From: a virus
Virus record (IMG/VR): IMGVR_UViG_3300005527_000052
Location: 1 to 64,000 of that record
Direction: 5' to 3' (one strand)
DNA: 64,000 bases
Positions 46,690-53,880 of the stretch are shown piece by piece. The position numbers were made by a program, and so were the translations under genes. Positions within the stretch are counted from its first letter, which is position 1, and every line of letters starts with the position of its first letter. The notes below the pieces were generated by a model, which did not search any database, was not told the DNA's origin, and saw nothing but the letters and a program-made list of their open reading frames with translations.

Positions 46690-46745
46690 TGGTAGTATAA
46701 TTGATTCCAAATCAATAGGTGTAGGTTCGATTCCTCCAGTCCGGA
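46675..46745 (+). tRNA. tRNA-Trp (CCA)
   Basis: Acceptor CCGGACT/AGTCCGG, anticodon stem ATTGA/TCAAT with loop TTCCAAA, T loop TTCGATT. The next ATG is two bases after the discriminator A. Confidence 0.85.
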
Positions 46746-46747
46746 TT

Positions 46748-46990
46748 ATGAAAATTATTCAACTTTATGACATAGGAAAAGAAGACAGAGCTACTACCGC
46801 GTTATATATAGATTCACAATTAGTTATGTTTGGTGATTACTATCATGATAAAATACATTATAAAATTGCTGGATTTACTATAGCTTTAAAATACATGAAA
46901 GTAGAATTTTCATTTAAAGAATATAAATACGAAGAAGAATCTGAAGACGGTATTCCTCCAGATGTTTTACCGGAAAAATATAATAAATAA
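46748..46990 (+). CDS. Hypothetical protein starting at a tRNA end
   Basis: 80 residues, beta-type (MKIIQLYDIGKED; TTALYIDSQLVMFGDYYHDKIHYKIAG) with an acidic end. ATG two bases after tRNA-Trp, no SD. Confidence 0.6.
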   Translation: MKIIQLYDIGKEDRATTALYIDSQLVMFGDYYHDKIHYKIAGFTIALKYMKVEFSFKEYKYEEESEDGIPPDVLPEKYNK

Positions 46991-46991
46991 T

Positions 46992-47279
46992 ATGCCAAAA
47001 TTCATAGAAAAACCTAAACAAGTAATTGCTCATCAATGGTTTCCGCCGGGACATGAAAAGCATGATCCTTCTATATTAAGTGAATACGGATATGAAGTAG
47101 GAAAAGTATATACGTCGTGGTCTGATTTATATTGCGTTGATCTCGGTGAGGGGGAGACTGAAATTTTACCGGGATATTGGATTGTAGAGTCATACGACTA
47201 TTATGAAGGTATAAATCGTTATGTTCTTTTAAGAGACGCTCAATTTAAAGAAATGTATGAACGGGTTACGGAAAAATGA
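46992..47279 (+). CDS. Hypothetical protein
   Basis: 95 residues from ATG 46992. KPKQVIAHQWFPPGHEKHDP... and LLPGYWIVESYDYYEGINRYVL-like strands recall small phage beta proteins (PGD.I.....G......F); family not certain. Confidence 0.58.
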   Translation: MPKFIEKPKQVIAHQWFPPGHEKHDPSILSEYGYEVGKVYTSWSDLYCVDLGEGETEILPGYWIVESYDYYEGINRYVLLRDAQFKEMYERVTEK

Positions 47280-47752
47280 ATAAAGAAAAACTAAAAAACC
47301 GAGACGACGTTGTAAGAGATACTTTTAATCATATTAAAAGAGTTGGTACATTATTAATGGAGATAGTTACGGATTTACAAAAAAGAGCTATTAACCACGA
47401 TACATCTAAATTTTCTGAATCAGAATTTCCTTACTTTGCCGAGGAAACCCCAAAGCTAAAGAATCTTGTATATGATTCTGACGAATATAAACAGTCCATA
47501 AAAAATCTTGGACCTGCATTAGAACATCATTATTCTTGGAACGATCATCATCCAGAGTATCATAAAAATGGTATTAAGGATATGAATTTAATTCAATTAC
47601 TAGAACTATTATCTGATTGGCGGGCGGCTAGCGAAAGACATGCGGGAGGAAGTTTAAATTCATCTATTGATAAAAACGCGGCACGCTTTGGATATGATGA
47701 TAATATGATTAATCTGCTTAAAAATACCGCTAAGTATTTGGGGTGGATTTAG
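47276..47752 (+). CDS. DUF5662-like phage protein
   Basis: 158 residues. RAINHDTSKFSE, LGPALEHHYSWNDHHPEYHKNGIKDMNLIQLLELLSDWRAASERH is the His/Asp-rich signature of a family widespread in phages (DUF5662), possibly HD-like metal binding. Biochemical role unknown. Confidence 0.8.
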   Translation: MNKEKLKNRDDVVRDTFNHIKRVGTLLMEIVTDLQKRAINHDTSKFSESEFPYFAEETPKLKNLVYDSDEYKQSIKNLGPALEHHYSWNDHHPEYHKNGIKDMNLIQLLELLSDWRAASERHAGGSLNSSIDKNAARFGYDDNMINLLKNTAKYLGWI

Positions 47753-47760
47753 GATAACAA

Positions 47761-47991
47761 ATGGCAGAAATTAAACAACGTCTTATGGATATATCCGCTA
47801 ACTGTAGAGCAAAAGGAATGACTCATGCAGAAAACGCAATACTTGACGGTTTAGATTATATTAGACTTTTAGAATTAATAATAATCCGTACAGACGCATT
47901 AAATAAAATTAAAGATGAATCATCGGAAGATATATTAACTCTTCCCCATCTTTGTAAATTAATTAAAGGATATAATGAAAAAGCCAAATGA
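47761..47991 (+). CDS. Small helical hypothetical protein
   Basis: 76 residues, all helical (AEIKQRLMDISANCRAKGM; DYIRLLELIIIRTDALNKI). Nine bases after the DUF5662-like gene. Confidence 0.58.
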   Translation: MAEIKQRLMDISANCRAKGMTHAENAILDGLDYIRLLELIIIRTDALNKIKDESSEDILTLPHLCKLIKGYNEKAK

Positions 47992-48343
47992 AGTAGATAT
48001 TAATAAAAATAAAAACGAGATTCTACGATATAGATTAAATAATATAGAATATGATTTTAATTATCGTCTTAAGGAGATTTTAAAATATCCATTTGAATAT
48101 TCTATCGCTCATCATAGAGATGGTACAGACTTACCAGTTATCTCTTTATTTTTAGAAAGACTAAAAGAAAACGGATGGTTCGCAAAAGAACTACGTTCAT
48201 CTTATATCACTATTCTCCTAATCTCTGATAAAGAGAGTGATATCTTAGAAACTGAAACAGATAAAAAACCAAAACCTGCTAAAAAATCATTTGTCGAAAA
48301 ATGTATGGAATATTGTTTTGGACCGCACCATCATGGTTATTAA
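47975..48343 (+). CDS. Hypothetical protein
   Basis: 122 residues; alpha/beta core FLERLKENGWFAKELRSSYITILLIS similar in pattern to the 35324/40606/44366 proteins, then a His-rich C-terminus (CFGPHHHGY). Confidence 0.57.
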   Translation: MKKPNEVDINKNKNEILRYRLNNIEYDFNYRLKEILKYPFEYSIAHHRDGTDLPVISLFLERLKENGWFAKELRSSYITILLISDKESDILETETDKKPKPAKKSFVEKCMEYCFGPHHHGY

Positions 48344-48352
48344 CGGGAATTA

Positions 48353-48371
48353 TTTCACCGGGGCGGTGAAA
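48353..48371 (+). terminator. Hairpin between genes, weak terminator or attenuator
   Basis: TTTCACC/GGTGAAA 7-bp stem with GGGGC loop, but no T run follows; it precedes AAGGAG of the next gene. Could be a processing or regulatory hairpin. Confidence 0.4.
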
Positions 48372-48390
48372 CTGAGGTAAGGAGTAAATA

Positions 48391-48648
48391 ATGGCGACCG
48401 GCGACTGGTACATAGACTCACTACGAAAATCCGGTAAGAGTGAAAGTACTTATAATTTAATTGAAACAATTCGACAAATGAATGAGTATATTATTCGCCT
48501 TGAAGTAGAGAATAAAGCTTTACGAAAGGCGTGCGAAAAAATTAGAAACGAGTGGACATCAAAGCATATTGCAAAGACCGCTTTGGATTTTGCGGTTGTA
48601 GAAGCTATTTTAGCTCTTGGTGATTTTCCTAGTCGCGATCGCCTATAG
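48391..48648 (+). CDS. Small coiled-coil protein
   Basis: 85 residues; LIETIRQMNEYIIRLEVENKALRKACEKIRNEW is a leucine-zipper-like coil. AAGGAG upstream. Its last codons carry a GTCGCGAT copy of the downstream repeats. Confidence 0.62.
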   Translation: MATGDWYIDSLRKSGKSESTYNLIETIRQMNEYIIRLEVENKALRKACEKIRNEWTSKHIAKTALDFAVVEAILALGDFPSRDRL

Positions 48649-48671
48649 AGAAACTTCATTAAGTGCCAGAT

Positions 48672-48757
48672 TTGTCACGATTCTTGTCGCGATTCATTTT
48701 TTACAACAGTTATAGGACTATAATTGCGACACTTTGTCGCGATTTCTGTCGCGATTC
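48672..48757 (+). repeat. Two pairs of 12-base direct repeats around a promoter
   Basis: TTGTCACGATTC-TTGTCGCGATTC (48672-48695) and TTGTCGCGATTT-CTGTCGCGATTC (48734-48757) flank a TATAAT at 48719-48724; a fifth partial copy is at 48632-48639. Likely operator or origin-type protein-binding sites at the border of two genome regions. Confidence 0.65.
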
Positions 48758-48787
48758 GATTTGGGAAAATATGAAAGAAAGTTTAAT

Positions 48788-49165
48788 ATGAAATTGATCG
48801 TTGGTAAAAAATATTATTTTCAAACGGATAGTGGCCCTCCGTCTGGTAATTTACACAGCGGAATTCTCTCTGATTTTAGAAAGCTGACGAGGGGAGAAAT
48901 AAATCGTTTTAAATTACCCATATACGAAACCTGTTTGCCGGGCGATATTATAATGAAATGGAAAAATATAAAAGGTTTATTAGACAAAACCGATCCAGAT
49001 ATAGAAGCAAACGAGTGGTGTCACGAAGAGGACTTAATTATTTATAAATCTTTGAGTCACGCCAAGAATAAATTAAAAAAAGAATATAAACGAGAAATAA
49101 AAGAAGCTAAGGAAGATATTGATAAACGAATTATATTATTAGACAAACTTAATTCCATAATATAG
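48788..49165 (+). CDS. Hypothetical protein
   Basis: 125 residues from ATG 48788 (GAAAG upstream). N-terminal beta (KLIVGKKYYFQTDSGPPSG) and a long basic C-terminal helix (KNKLKKEYKREIKEAKEDIDKR). Lies under the repeat-flanked promoter. Confidence 0.58.
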   Translation: MKLIVGKKYYFQTDSGPPSGNLHSGILSDFRKLTRGEINRFKLPIYETCLPGDIIMKWKNIKGLLDKTDPDIEANEWCHEEDLIIYKSLSHAKNKLKKEYKREIKEAKEDIDKRIILLDKLNSII

Positions 49166-49282
49166 TTTATTTCTATAAGTCCTCTTTTGCTTGATCCGAC
49201 CCAACCCCAAAAGCCCTTTAAACCGCCCCTAATAAATTTTTAAAGTCAAACGGTGGCGTGCACGTTTTAGAGGCAAACATTT

Positions 49283-49495
49283 ATGGTAGACAAATGTAGT
49301 CAATGTCAGGGGACGGGTTGTAATCGTTCTTTGCCTCCAATGACAAAATATATGTGGCGAGCTTGTTCTAAATGTGACGGGTCGGGATTTTTACCGATAT
49401 TATCAGGATGGGTTCCGGGTAAAACGTCGGCTATATATCAAAGACAAAAAGACGGATCAATTATTTGGGCGGGTAAAATCAAGGTTTATGTTTAA
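49283..49495 (+). CDS. Small DnaJ-type zinc-knuckle protein
   Basis: 70 residues; CSQCQGTGC ... CSKCDGSGF forms the paired CxxCxGxG zinc site, followed by a basic beta tail (IIWAGKIKVYV). AGAGG upstream. Confidence 0.68.
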   Translation: MVDKCSQCQGTGCNRSLPPMTKYMWRACSKCDGSGFLPILSGWVPGKTSAIYQRQKDGSIIWAGKIKVYV

Positions 49496-50038
49496 ATTGT
49501 TCTGTAATTAAGTCCTCTAATTTTTATCGCTATCAACCTTATTTTAAAAAATACATAGAGTAAAAGATAGAGATAGAGAGATAGTAGTTTAAGTACTCTA
49601 ATTTTATAGGAGGGGTTAATGTGCGTATCAGCATCCCACCCCCGGTTTCGCACCCCGAAAGGCATTACCGATCCACCCAACAATACCCGTACACCCTACC
49701 GAATAGTTCGTAAGTGTAGTAGTAGCAAGGGTTTACAGATTTTTTCGTCGATTCGTTCCGTTTTCTTGTTTCTTTCCTTGCATCGTTCCGATATATCGGG
49801 TAGACTTGTGTATCGGGTTGGGATTGACAAGTGAATATCAAGGAAAGGATTCGGATGCGATCCAATCGGGTACGCTCTAGAATCTTTCCGGTATACGTTT
49901 GGGCGGGTTTTCACCTTCAACCAAACGATATACAAACAACAAACGACTATCGACGTATAGGTAGAAATACCTATATGTCTGTTCCGAGTTTGTACCCTTC
50001 TCGATTCTAAGGGTACGGTAGTCTGTTAGGAGATTGTT
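49496..50038. other. 543-base leader or regulatory region, no certain gene
   Basis: Starts with an AAGTCCTCT element (49509) and a purine tract GATAGAGATAGAGAGATAG, then abruptly becomes GC-richer. Contains hairpins ATAGGTA-GAAA-TACCTAT (about 49957-49974) and GTACCCTT/AAGGGTAC (about 49995-50019), and CCGATATATCGG (49788-49799). Probably a structured 5' leader for the gene at 50039. Confidence 0.45.
49619..49834 (+). CDS. Possible small protein, doubtful
   Basis: 71 codons with a strong AGGAGGGG four bases before the ATG, but Arg/Ser/Pro-rich composition unlike neighbours and in a region that may be structured RNA. Kept because of the SD. Confidence 0.25.
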   Translation: MCVSASHPRFRTPKGITDPPNNTRTPYRIVRKCSSSKGLQIFSSIRSVFLFLSLHRSDISGRLVYRVGIDK

Positions 50039-50662
50039 ATGCTTCTTGAATCCTTCATCGCGTCGTTTGGTAAGAAGTCGGGATTTGATCGGGTTGTGGC
50101 CGATGCTAGTCGTCGGGCTTGTGTTCGTGCTAACATTATGCGTTCGTCGCCGATTTCGGACGAATGTCTGGAAGAAGTTATTGCTGATTGTTCGGCTGAC
50201 GTTCGGCTCCGCATCGTTGAACGTTTCGACTATGATTCATCCAAGGGTTCGGGTTCTACTTGGGTCAATGCTATCGCATGGTTTATCGGTTCGAATCTTG
50301 TTCGGGATGCGGTCGGGGAGTCAGCCTCTACCGTCCGGAATGTCCATTCCGATTCAGAATGCCGTCCGGGACAAGCTTGGGACCGATTGATTCACGATCA
50401 CGGTATCAAGGATACCCGATCGGGCACCGATCCGGACATGGCGGATCGTCAGATCGATACGATCTCGGATTCCGTCCGAGACAATCCGAGAATGTCCGAG
50501 TTTGTTCGGATCGCTCGCGAAGAGTACACCAAAGACTCTAGTGCAGGCGTCAAGGGTAGAATTGCGGAGCGTTTGGGGGTTTCCAACGCCCAAGTCAGCC
50601 ACTATCTGAACGGATTGGCTGAAATGATTGATTCGACTACGCTTGCCGAATCGGTAGCGTAA
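50039..50662 (+). CDS. Sigma-70-like / HTH transcription regulator
   Basis: 207 residues. VRLRIVERFDYDSSKGSGSTWVNAIAWFIGSNLVRDAV (about 55-92) resembles sigma region 2 (FD...KG.FSTW...WI...). The C-terminal GRIAERLGVSNAQVSHYLNGL (about 172-192) is an HTH like region 4. AGGAG precedes the start. Higher GC than flanking genes. Candidate specificity factor for the adjacent GATATAAT promoter array. Confidence 0.6.
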   Translation: MLLESFIASFGKKSGFDRVVADASRRACVRANIMRSSPISDECLEEVIADCSADVRLRIVERFDYDSSKGSGSTWVNAIAWFIGSNLVRDAVGESASTVRNVHSDSECRPGQAWDRLIHDHGIKDTRSGTDPDMADRQIDTISDSVRDNPRMSEFVRIAREEYTKDSSAGVKGRIAERLGVSNAQVSHYLNGLAEMIDSTTLAESVA

Positions 50663-50745
50663 ACAAATAGGATAGGCTAACCGAAGGGTTAGTCTAGCCT
50701 TTCCCGTAGTTTGCAATAGGGTAGACTATGGTAGGAGTTTGGATT

Positions 50746-51102
50746 ATGAAGGATCGTTATACTAACGTCGATACCATTATCTCGGATTCCGAAACCTATA
50801 ACGGTTTCAAGTATTCTGACAAGAAAGTGAAGTTTGTTAAGTCGCGATTCTTGGGGGCATCCCAAGAAGAATGTATGGATTCGGTTTATCGTCGGCTGAT
50901 TCTTTCCGTACCGATCGGTGAAACCGATAAGTCTATCCGGTCAATCGGGCGAACATTAGGGTTTGTTGTGGATGGTCGCTCGTGTCGGCATGAACATGAT
51001 TGTTGCGGGTGCTATTTCGGCGGACCCGCTACCATTGTCCGGAATCGTGCGGGTGATAAGGATATCGTTATCCTTGAAGAAGGTTTTTCTCGGAATGTCT
51101 AG
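50746..51102 (+). CDS. Hypothetical Cys/His-containing protein
   Basis: 118 residues from ATG 50746 (AGGAG nine bases upstream; an ATG at 50728 is possible). SCRHEHDCCGCYFGG (about 84-98) may bind metal. Part of the GC-richer island. A GCAATAGGGT element at 50714-50723 resembles GATACAATAGGGT at 51151. Confidence 0.55.
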   Translation: MKDRYTNVDTIISDSETYNGFKYSDKKVKFVKSRFLGASQEECMDSVYRRLILSVPIGETDKSIRSIGRTLGFVVDGRSCRHEHDCCGCYFGGPATIVRNRAGDKDIVILEEGFSRNV

Positions 51103-51150
51103 TCTTTTCGCTATTCTTGTCCGAAGGGACGGGAATAGTTTTCAACCCCG

Positions 51151-51163
51151 ATACAATAGGGTG
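51151..51163 (+). promoter_or_regulatory. Promoter of the GATAnAAT class with leader
   Basis: GATACAATAGGGT followed by a 20-base leader with TAGGAG before the ATG at 51184. AGGGTG after the -10 box recurs at other leadered promoters. Confidence 0.5.
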
Positions 51164-51183
51164 TCGGCTTAGGAGTTTGTGCC

Positions 51184-51432
51184 ATGCGGGTTATTCACGT
51201 CGCGTATTATAAGGACGGACACTACGGTTTGTGGTCCGATATGAAGGTATCCATTTCCGATAATGGGGAATACCGAACCAAGTCGGCACCCGATGAAGTC
51301 TATCCTGATTTGCATCAGGCTATCCTAGTCGCCGAAGGCTACGATTCCCCTGAATGTCCGGTTATCGTCGAATTGTCCGACCCTTGCCAGATTCTTGCGT
51401 TTGGACTCGATCTTTCCGATATCAAGGAGTGA
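51184..51432 (+). CDS. Hypothetical protein
   Basis: 82 residues, beta N-terminus (RVIHVAYYKDGHYGLWSDMKVSISD) and acidic end. SD TAGGAG. GC-richer codon use. Confidence 0.58.
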   Translation: MRVIHVAYYKDGHYGLWSDMKVSISDNGEYRTKSAPDEVYPDLHQAILVAEGYDSPECPVIVELSDPCQILAFGLDLSDIKE

Positions 51433-51436
51433 TGCG

Positions 51437-51589
51437 ATGCATATCAAGATTCTACCGTCTTCCGTTTGTTTCAACTCGTTCGGCGGACGTTTCCGGTTTT
51501 CGGATTTGCCCGCATCGACCCGAAAGGCAATCCGGTATTGGTATCGTACCGCAGGCTATCATCCTACTTGGTCGGTCGTTACCCTCTAA
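51437..51589 (+). CDS. Small hypothetical protein
   Basis: 50 residues from ATG 51437, AAGGAG seven bases upstream, four bases after the previous stop. Basic (ASTRKAIRYWYRTAGYHP). Last gene before a terminator. Confidence 0.55.
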   Translation: MHIKILPSSVCFNSFGGRFRFSDLPASTRKAIRYWYRTAGYHPTWSVVTL

Positions 51590-51600
51590 CAAATACCTAA

Positions 51601-51626
51601 CCCTCGCAACGTGCGGGGGTTTTTTC
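51601..51626 (+). terminator. Intrinsic terminator closing the GC-richer operon
   Basis: CCCTCGCA-ACG-TGCGGGGG, 8-bp stem, then TTTTTT. Confidence 0.8.
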
Positions 51627-51634
51627 GTTTCTAT

Positions 51635-51723
51635 AGTCCTCATTTTTACGCTTTTTTAAGCAATAATACGAAATTAAAATAAATAGTCAGCCGCTCTAAA
51701 AATGTGGCAATCCCCGATATAAT
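51635..51723 (+). repeat. Promoter module copy 1
   Basis: AGTCCTCATTTTTACG, then TTTAAGCAATAAT, AGTCAG and GATATAAT; the last box starts 81 bases after the first. Directly follows a terminator, as other copies do. Confidence 0.7.
51716..51723 (+). promoter_or_regulatory. GATATAAT promoter, TGAC type
   Basis: -10 box with CTT then ATGAC: three-base spacing, opening the micro-ORF at 51727. Confidence 0.6.
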
Positions 51724-51726
51724 CTT

Positions 51727-51756
51727 ATGACCGCTTACAGCGTGAAACTACTTTAG
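51727..51756 (+). CDS. Micro-ORF MTAYSVKLL, possible leaderless peptide
   Basis: Nine codons directly after a -10 box. The first eight residues recur at 59700 (MTAYSVKL) with mostly third-position or synonymous differences, which favours translation, but DNA-level repeat conservation is an alternative. Confidence 0.35.
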   Translation: MTAYSVKLL

Positions 51757-51811
51757 CTACTTTGTAAAAAATATATTTATTTGCCCAACAACTTAAAATA
51801 AAAAAATTGCC

Positions 51812-51819
51812 GATATAAT
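51812..51819 (+). promoter_or_regulatory. Leaderless promoter
   Basis: GATATAAT, five bases, ATG at 51825. Confidence 0.75.
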
Positions 51820-51824
51820 AAAGC

Positions 51825-52109
51825 ATGGAACCGCAAGTTGACGACATTATCCGAATCGCGGATCGGCCAATTTCCGAAAAACTTCTTCCGGGCGATGATT
51901 TCTCGGATAGTGGTTATCCGGGTAGTCAATTCCGGATTCTTGCAAACGGAGGATTGGGTCCGATTATATCCGTGGCGGTCAATGTTAAGATAACCGGAAA
52001 AAAGACGGTTATGTATAACGGAGCCTGCTGGCTGCGTTGTCAAATTGAGTTTGTGGGGGATTGTGAACCCTCTACATTCTGTCACGGTTTCATTAAACAA
52101 CGATTCTAA
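51825..52109 (+). CDS. Hypothetical protein, leaderless
   Basis: 94 residues, beta-type (SQFRILANGGLGPIISVAVNVKITGKK). Start codon five bases after the -10 box, no SD. GC-richer codons. Unknown function. Confidence 0.65.
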   Translation: MEPQVDDIIRIADRPISEKLLPGDDFSDSGYPGSQFRILANGGLGPIISVAVNVKITGKKTVMYNGACWLRCQIEFVGDCEPSTFCHGFIKQRF

Positions 52110-52112
52110 TAG

Positions 52113-52120
52113 GATAGAAT
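52113..52120 (+). promoter_or_regulatory. Leaderless promoter, GATAGAAT variant
   Basis: GATAGAAT, four bases, ATG at 52125. Confidence 0.65.
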
Positions 52121-52124
52121 AAGT

Positions 52125-52469
52125 ATGGGATATTCTTATACCGTTAAGGCTGGACATTCCTACGATTACATGCTTTCAATCCTGCGGGCGAATGAGCCTT
52201 CCGATGGTCCGTGTAACCAATGGACGTACAAAGGGCAGAAGTATTTTGAGGAGTCTAGTCGCCGCGAACATGCAGACGGTAGGATTACGTCAACGGTATA
52301 CCGAACCGATGCTAATAATCTCTGCCAAAAGGTCGGCGGTATTCTGATTTCGGCGGATGGTACGGTAGTCCGTTGGCCGACAAGTTCTGCGGGGCTACGA
52401 AAAGCTGCTAAAGATTTCTCGGACGCTAAAACTCAACTTCATCTTCCTATGAAACGGTTTGTTGGTTAA
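52125..52469 (+). CDS. Hypothetical protein, leaderless
   Basis: 114 residues; YTVKAGHSYDYMLSILRANEPSDGPCNQWTYKGQKYFEESSRREHADGR, then strand-rich GGILISADGTVVRW. No SD. Unknown. Confidence 0.65.
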   Translation: MGYSYTVKAGHSYDYMLSILRANEPSDGPCNQWTYKGQKYFEESSRREHADGRITSTVYRTDANNLCQKVGGILISADGTVVRWPTSSAGLRKAAKDFSDAKTQLHLPMKRFVG

Positions 52470-52485
52470 GAACTTTCTTTGTAAG

Positions 52486-52656
52486 ATATAATAACGTAAT
52501 GGTGGTTTCAAGGTTTAGACCATAATCGGGGACGTAGCTGCTCTACCGACAAAAACCGAAAAAAGATAGGACACAATAGGGTTCGATTCCCGTGCTGGTA
52601 GCTGAGTGTTCTATAACTTTTCGGGTGCCGCGTTCCCTGCGGTGCCCGTTTTTTAT
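52486..52656 (+). ncRNA. Structured RNA candidate with T-arm-like hairpin
   Basis: GATATAAT at 52486-52493 and a strong terminator at 52622-52654 bracket about 155 bases without a credible ORF. Contains GGGTTCGATTCCC (tRNA T-arm-like) and CTACC/GGTAG closing pairs, but no D or anticodon arm, so not a tRNA. Probably an independently transcribed small RNA. Confidence 0.5.
52622..52654 (+). terminator. Intrinsic terminator
   Basis: CGGGTGCCGC-GTTCCCT-GCGGTGCCCG: ten pairs including two G-T, then TTTTTT. Confidence 0.85.
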
Positions 52657-52658
52657 TT

Positions 52659-52745
52659 AGTCCTCATTCTTACAAATTTTAAGCAATAATAGAAAATAGT
52701 TTTTCGTAGTCAGTGGATTAAATAATACGGGCGGCAAGATATAAT
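52659..52745 (+). repeat. Promoter module copy 2
   Basis: AGTCCTCATTCTTAC, TTTTAAGCAATAAT, AGTCAG, TTAAAT and GATATAAT 79 bases on; follows a terminator. Confidence 0.7.
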
Positions 52746-52761
52746 ATAGTGACTATGGCGT

Positions 52762-52769
52762 GATATAAT
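52762..52769 (+). promoter_or_regulatory. Second tandem GATATAAT box
   Basis: 17 bases after the first box of module 2; followed by a conserved AT-rich stretch (TTTAACTTATTTTGTAAAAT) and a third box at 52835. Confidence 0.5.
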
Positions 52770-52834
52770 CTATTTAACTTATTTTGTAAAATATATTTTT
52801 ATTGTTGCAATGAATTAAAAAGAAACCCCGTGAG

Positions 52835-52842
52835 GATATAAT
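52835..52842 (+). promoter_or_regulatory. Promoter with leader for the acidic gene
   Basis: GATATAAT preceded by CCCCGTGAGG; 33-base leader with AAAGG before ATG 52876. Confidence 0.65.
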
Positions 52843-52875
52843 AGAGAGTACCCAACCTCAACTCGAAAGGTTATC

Positions 52876-53046
52876 ATGGACGAATTTGATTGTACGGACG
52901 AAATTCAGTGTGAGGAATTTTACGATGATTCAACCCTTGATGATTGGGAGGACGATCGAGAGGATAGTTTTCCGGATTGGTCCGATGCTGAATTCGATGA
53001 AACCGATCCGCACGATGATTATGATCCGTCCGATGGTAACTTTTAG
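52876..53046 (+). CDS. Very acidic small protein, possible DNA mimic
   Basis: 56 residues, of which 18 Asp and 8 Glu against one Arg and no Lys. Phage DNA mimics such as Ocr inhibit restriction enzymes or host regulators. Charge pattern and early-array position fit this, but no homology is visible. SD AAAGG seven bases before ATG. Confidence 0.6.
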   Translation: MDEFDCTDEIQCEEFYDDSTLDDWEDDREDSFPDWSDAEFDETDPHDDYDPSDGNF

Positions 53047-53151
53047 TGTCGTCACTTAAATTGGTCCGGAATTGGGTAAGATAGAGAAAATATAGCTGAC
53101 ATAAGAAAACAGCCGAAGGCTCCTCTACGCCAATTTAAGTTCATTCCTTGG

Positions 53152-53180
53152 AAATCCCGGTGTATGCCGGGATTTTCGTT
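53152..53180 (+). terminator. Intrinsic terminator
   Basis: AAATCCCGG/CCGGGATTT nine-bp stem, then TTCGTTT. The 105 bases before it are non-coding and hold AGCCGAAGGCT. Confidence 0.65.
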
Positions 53181-53205
53181 TACTGATTAAATTTCTCAAT
53201 CGACG

Positions 53206-53213
53206 GATATAAT
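53206..53213 (+). promoter_or_regulatory. Leaderless promoter
   Basis: GATATAAT, five bases, ATG at 53219. Confidence 0.75.
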
Positions 53214-53218
53214 AAAGT

Positions 53219-53533
53219 ATGGAAAACTACGATGCTGTTCTGGCTGAATTCTTGATTGTTCATCAGAAAAAGATTGGCGATTACTACGCTGAACACTTTA
53301 AGAATTTGACGCCGGAAAATTTGGAAATTCGTAGCGGCAGCCGATATGATAGGATTGTGAGAGTTGGTAACGGTGCTGGAAACGGTTCAGCTTGGGCTTT
53401 TATCGACCGAACAAACGGCGATATTCTGAAGCCTGCTAGCTATAAGGCTCCCGCCAAACATGCCCGAGGAAACCTTTTTAACCGCGAATCTTGGGAAAAG
53501 ATTACCGCATACGGTCCTCCATATCTAAAGTAA
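53219..53533 (+). CDS. Conserved phage protein of unknown function
   Basis: 104 residues. GSAWAFIDRTNGDILKPASYKAPAKHARGNLFN matches a motif (GD..K.ASWKAPAK.ARGN.F) I recognise from many phage hypothetical proteins. Leaderless; followed by a terminator, so monocistronic. Confidence 0.75.
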   Translation: MENYDAVLAEFLIVHQKKIGDYYAEHFKNLTPENLEIRSGSRYDRIVRVGNGAGNGSAWAFIDRTNGDILKPASYKAPAKHARGNLFNRESWEKITAYGPPYLK

Positions 53534-53536
53534 TTT

Positions 53537-53558
53537 AAGGGGTTTAATCCCCTTTTTT
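53537..53558 (+). terminator. Intrinsic terminator
   Basis: AAGGGG-TTTAAT-CCCCTT followed by TTTT. Confidence 0.8.
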
Positions 53559-53621
53559 ATTTGCATAATCTAATCAAATATATTTTATCGTTCCAATGAA
53601 TTAAAAAATAACATACATAAG

Positions 53622-53629
53622 GATAGAAT
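53622..53629 (+). promoter_or_regulatory. Leaderless promoter, GATAGAAT variant
   Basis: GATAGAAT, five bases, ATG at 53635. Upstream CAATGAATTAAAAA is shared with the 52835 promoter. Confidence 0.7.
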
Positions 53630-53634
53630 ATAGC

Positions 53635-53871
53635 ATGTTTATTATCTTTCGCAAAGTTACTAGCGTTAAAGATCACTATTCTAGATCAATTAACGTTGGT
53701 CCCTGTAGTATCGAATTTAAGAAAATGATTTACACTGTCAAAGATAATAATTTGGCAGTCGGTATTTTTCCTGAAGAAACCGATCGTATGCCGATTATTG
53801 TTTTTAATCCAACTGTTGATTTTGAAATCTCAGAAACTTGTCCCGACGATATCGGTTTGGTTAATTTCTAG
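53635..53871 (+). CDS. Hypothetical protein, leaderless
   Basis: 78 residues, alternating strands (GPCSIEFKKMIYTVKDNNLAVGIFPEETDRMPIIVFNP) then an acidic tail. Possible distant member of the small beta family at 58002/60467. Confidence 0.62.
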   Translation: MFIIFRKVTSVKDHYSRSINVGPCSIEFKKMIYTVKDNNLAVGIFPEETDRMPIIVFNPTVDFEISETCPDDIGLVNF

Positions 53872-53880
53872 GCATCCAAG

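Noticed and set aside
48632-48757. CRISPR array
   Set aside because: Repeats are 12 bases, in tandem pairs without uniform spacers; no CRISPR-type array was seen in the window.
49665-49935. Two minus-strand ORFs (66 and 79 codons) in the leader region
   Set aside because: Mutually overlapping, Arg/Lys/Ser-rich, no RBS or -10 box in the right place.
52530-52610. Complete tRNA
   Set aside because: Only a T-arm-like hairpin and weak closing pairs; 27 bases cannot hold D and anticodon arms.
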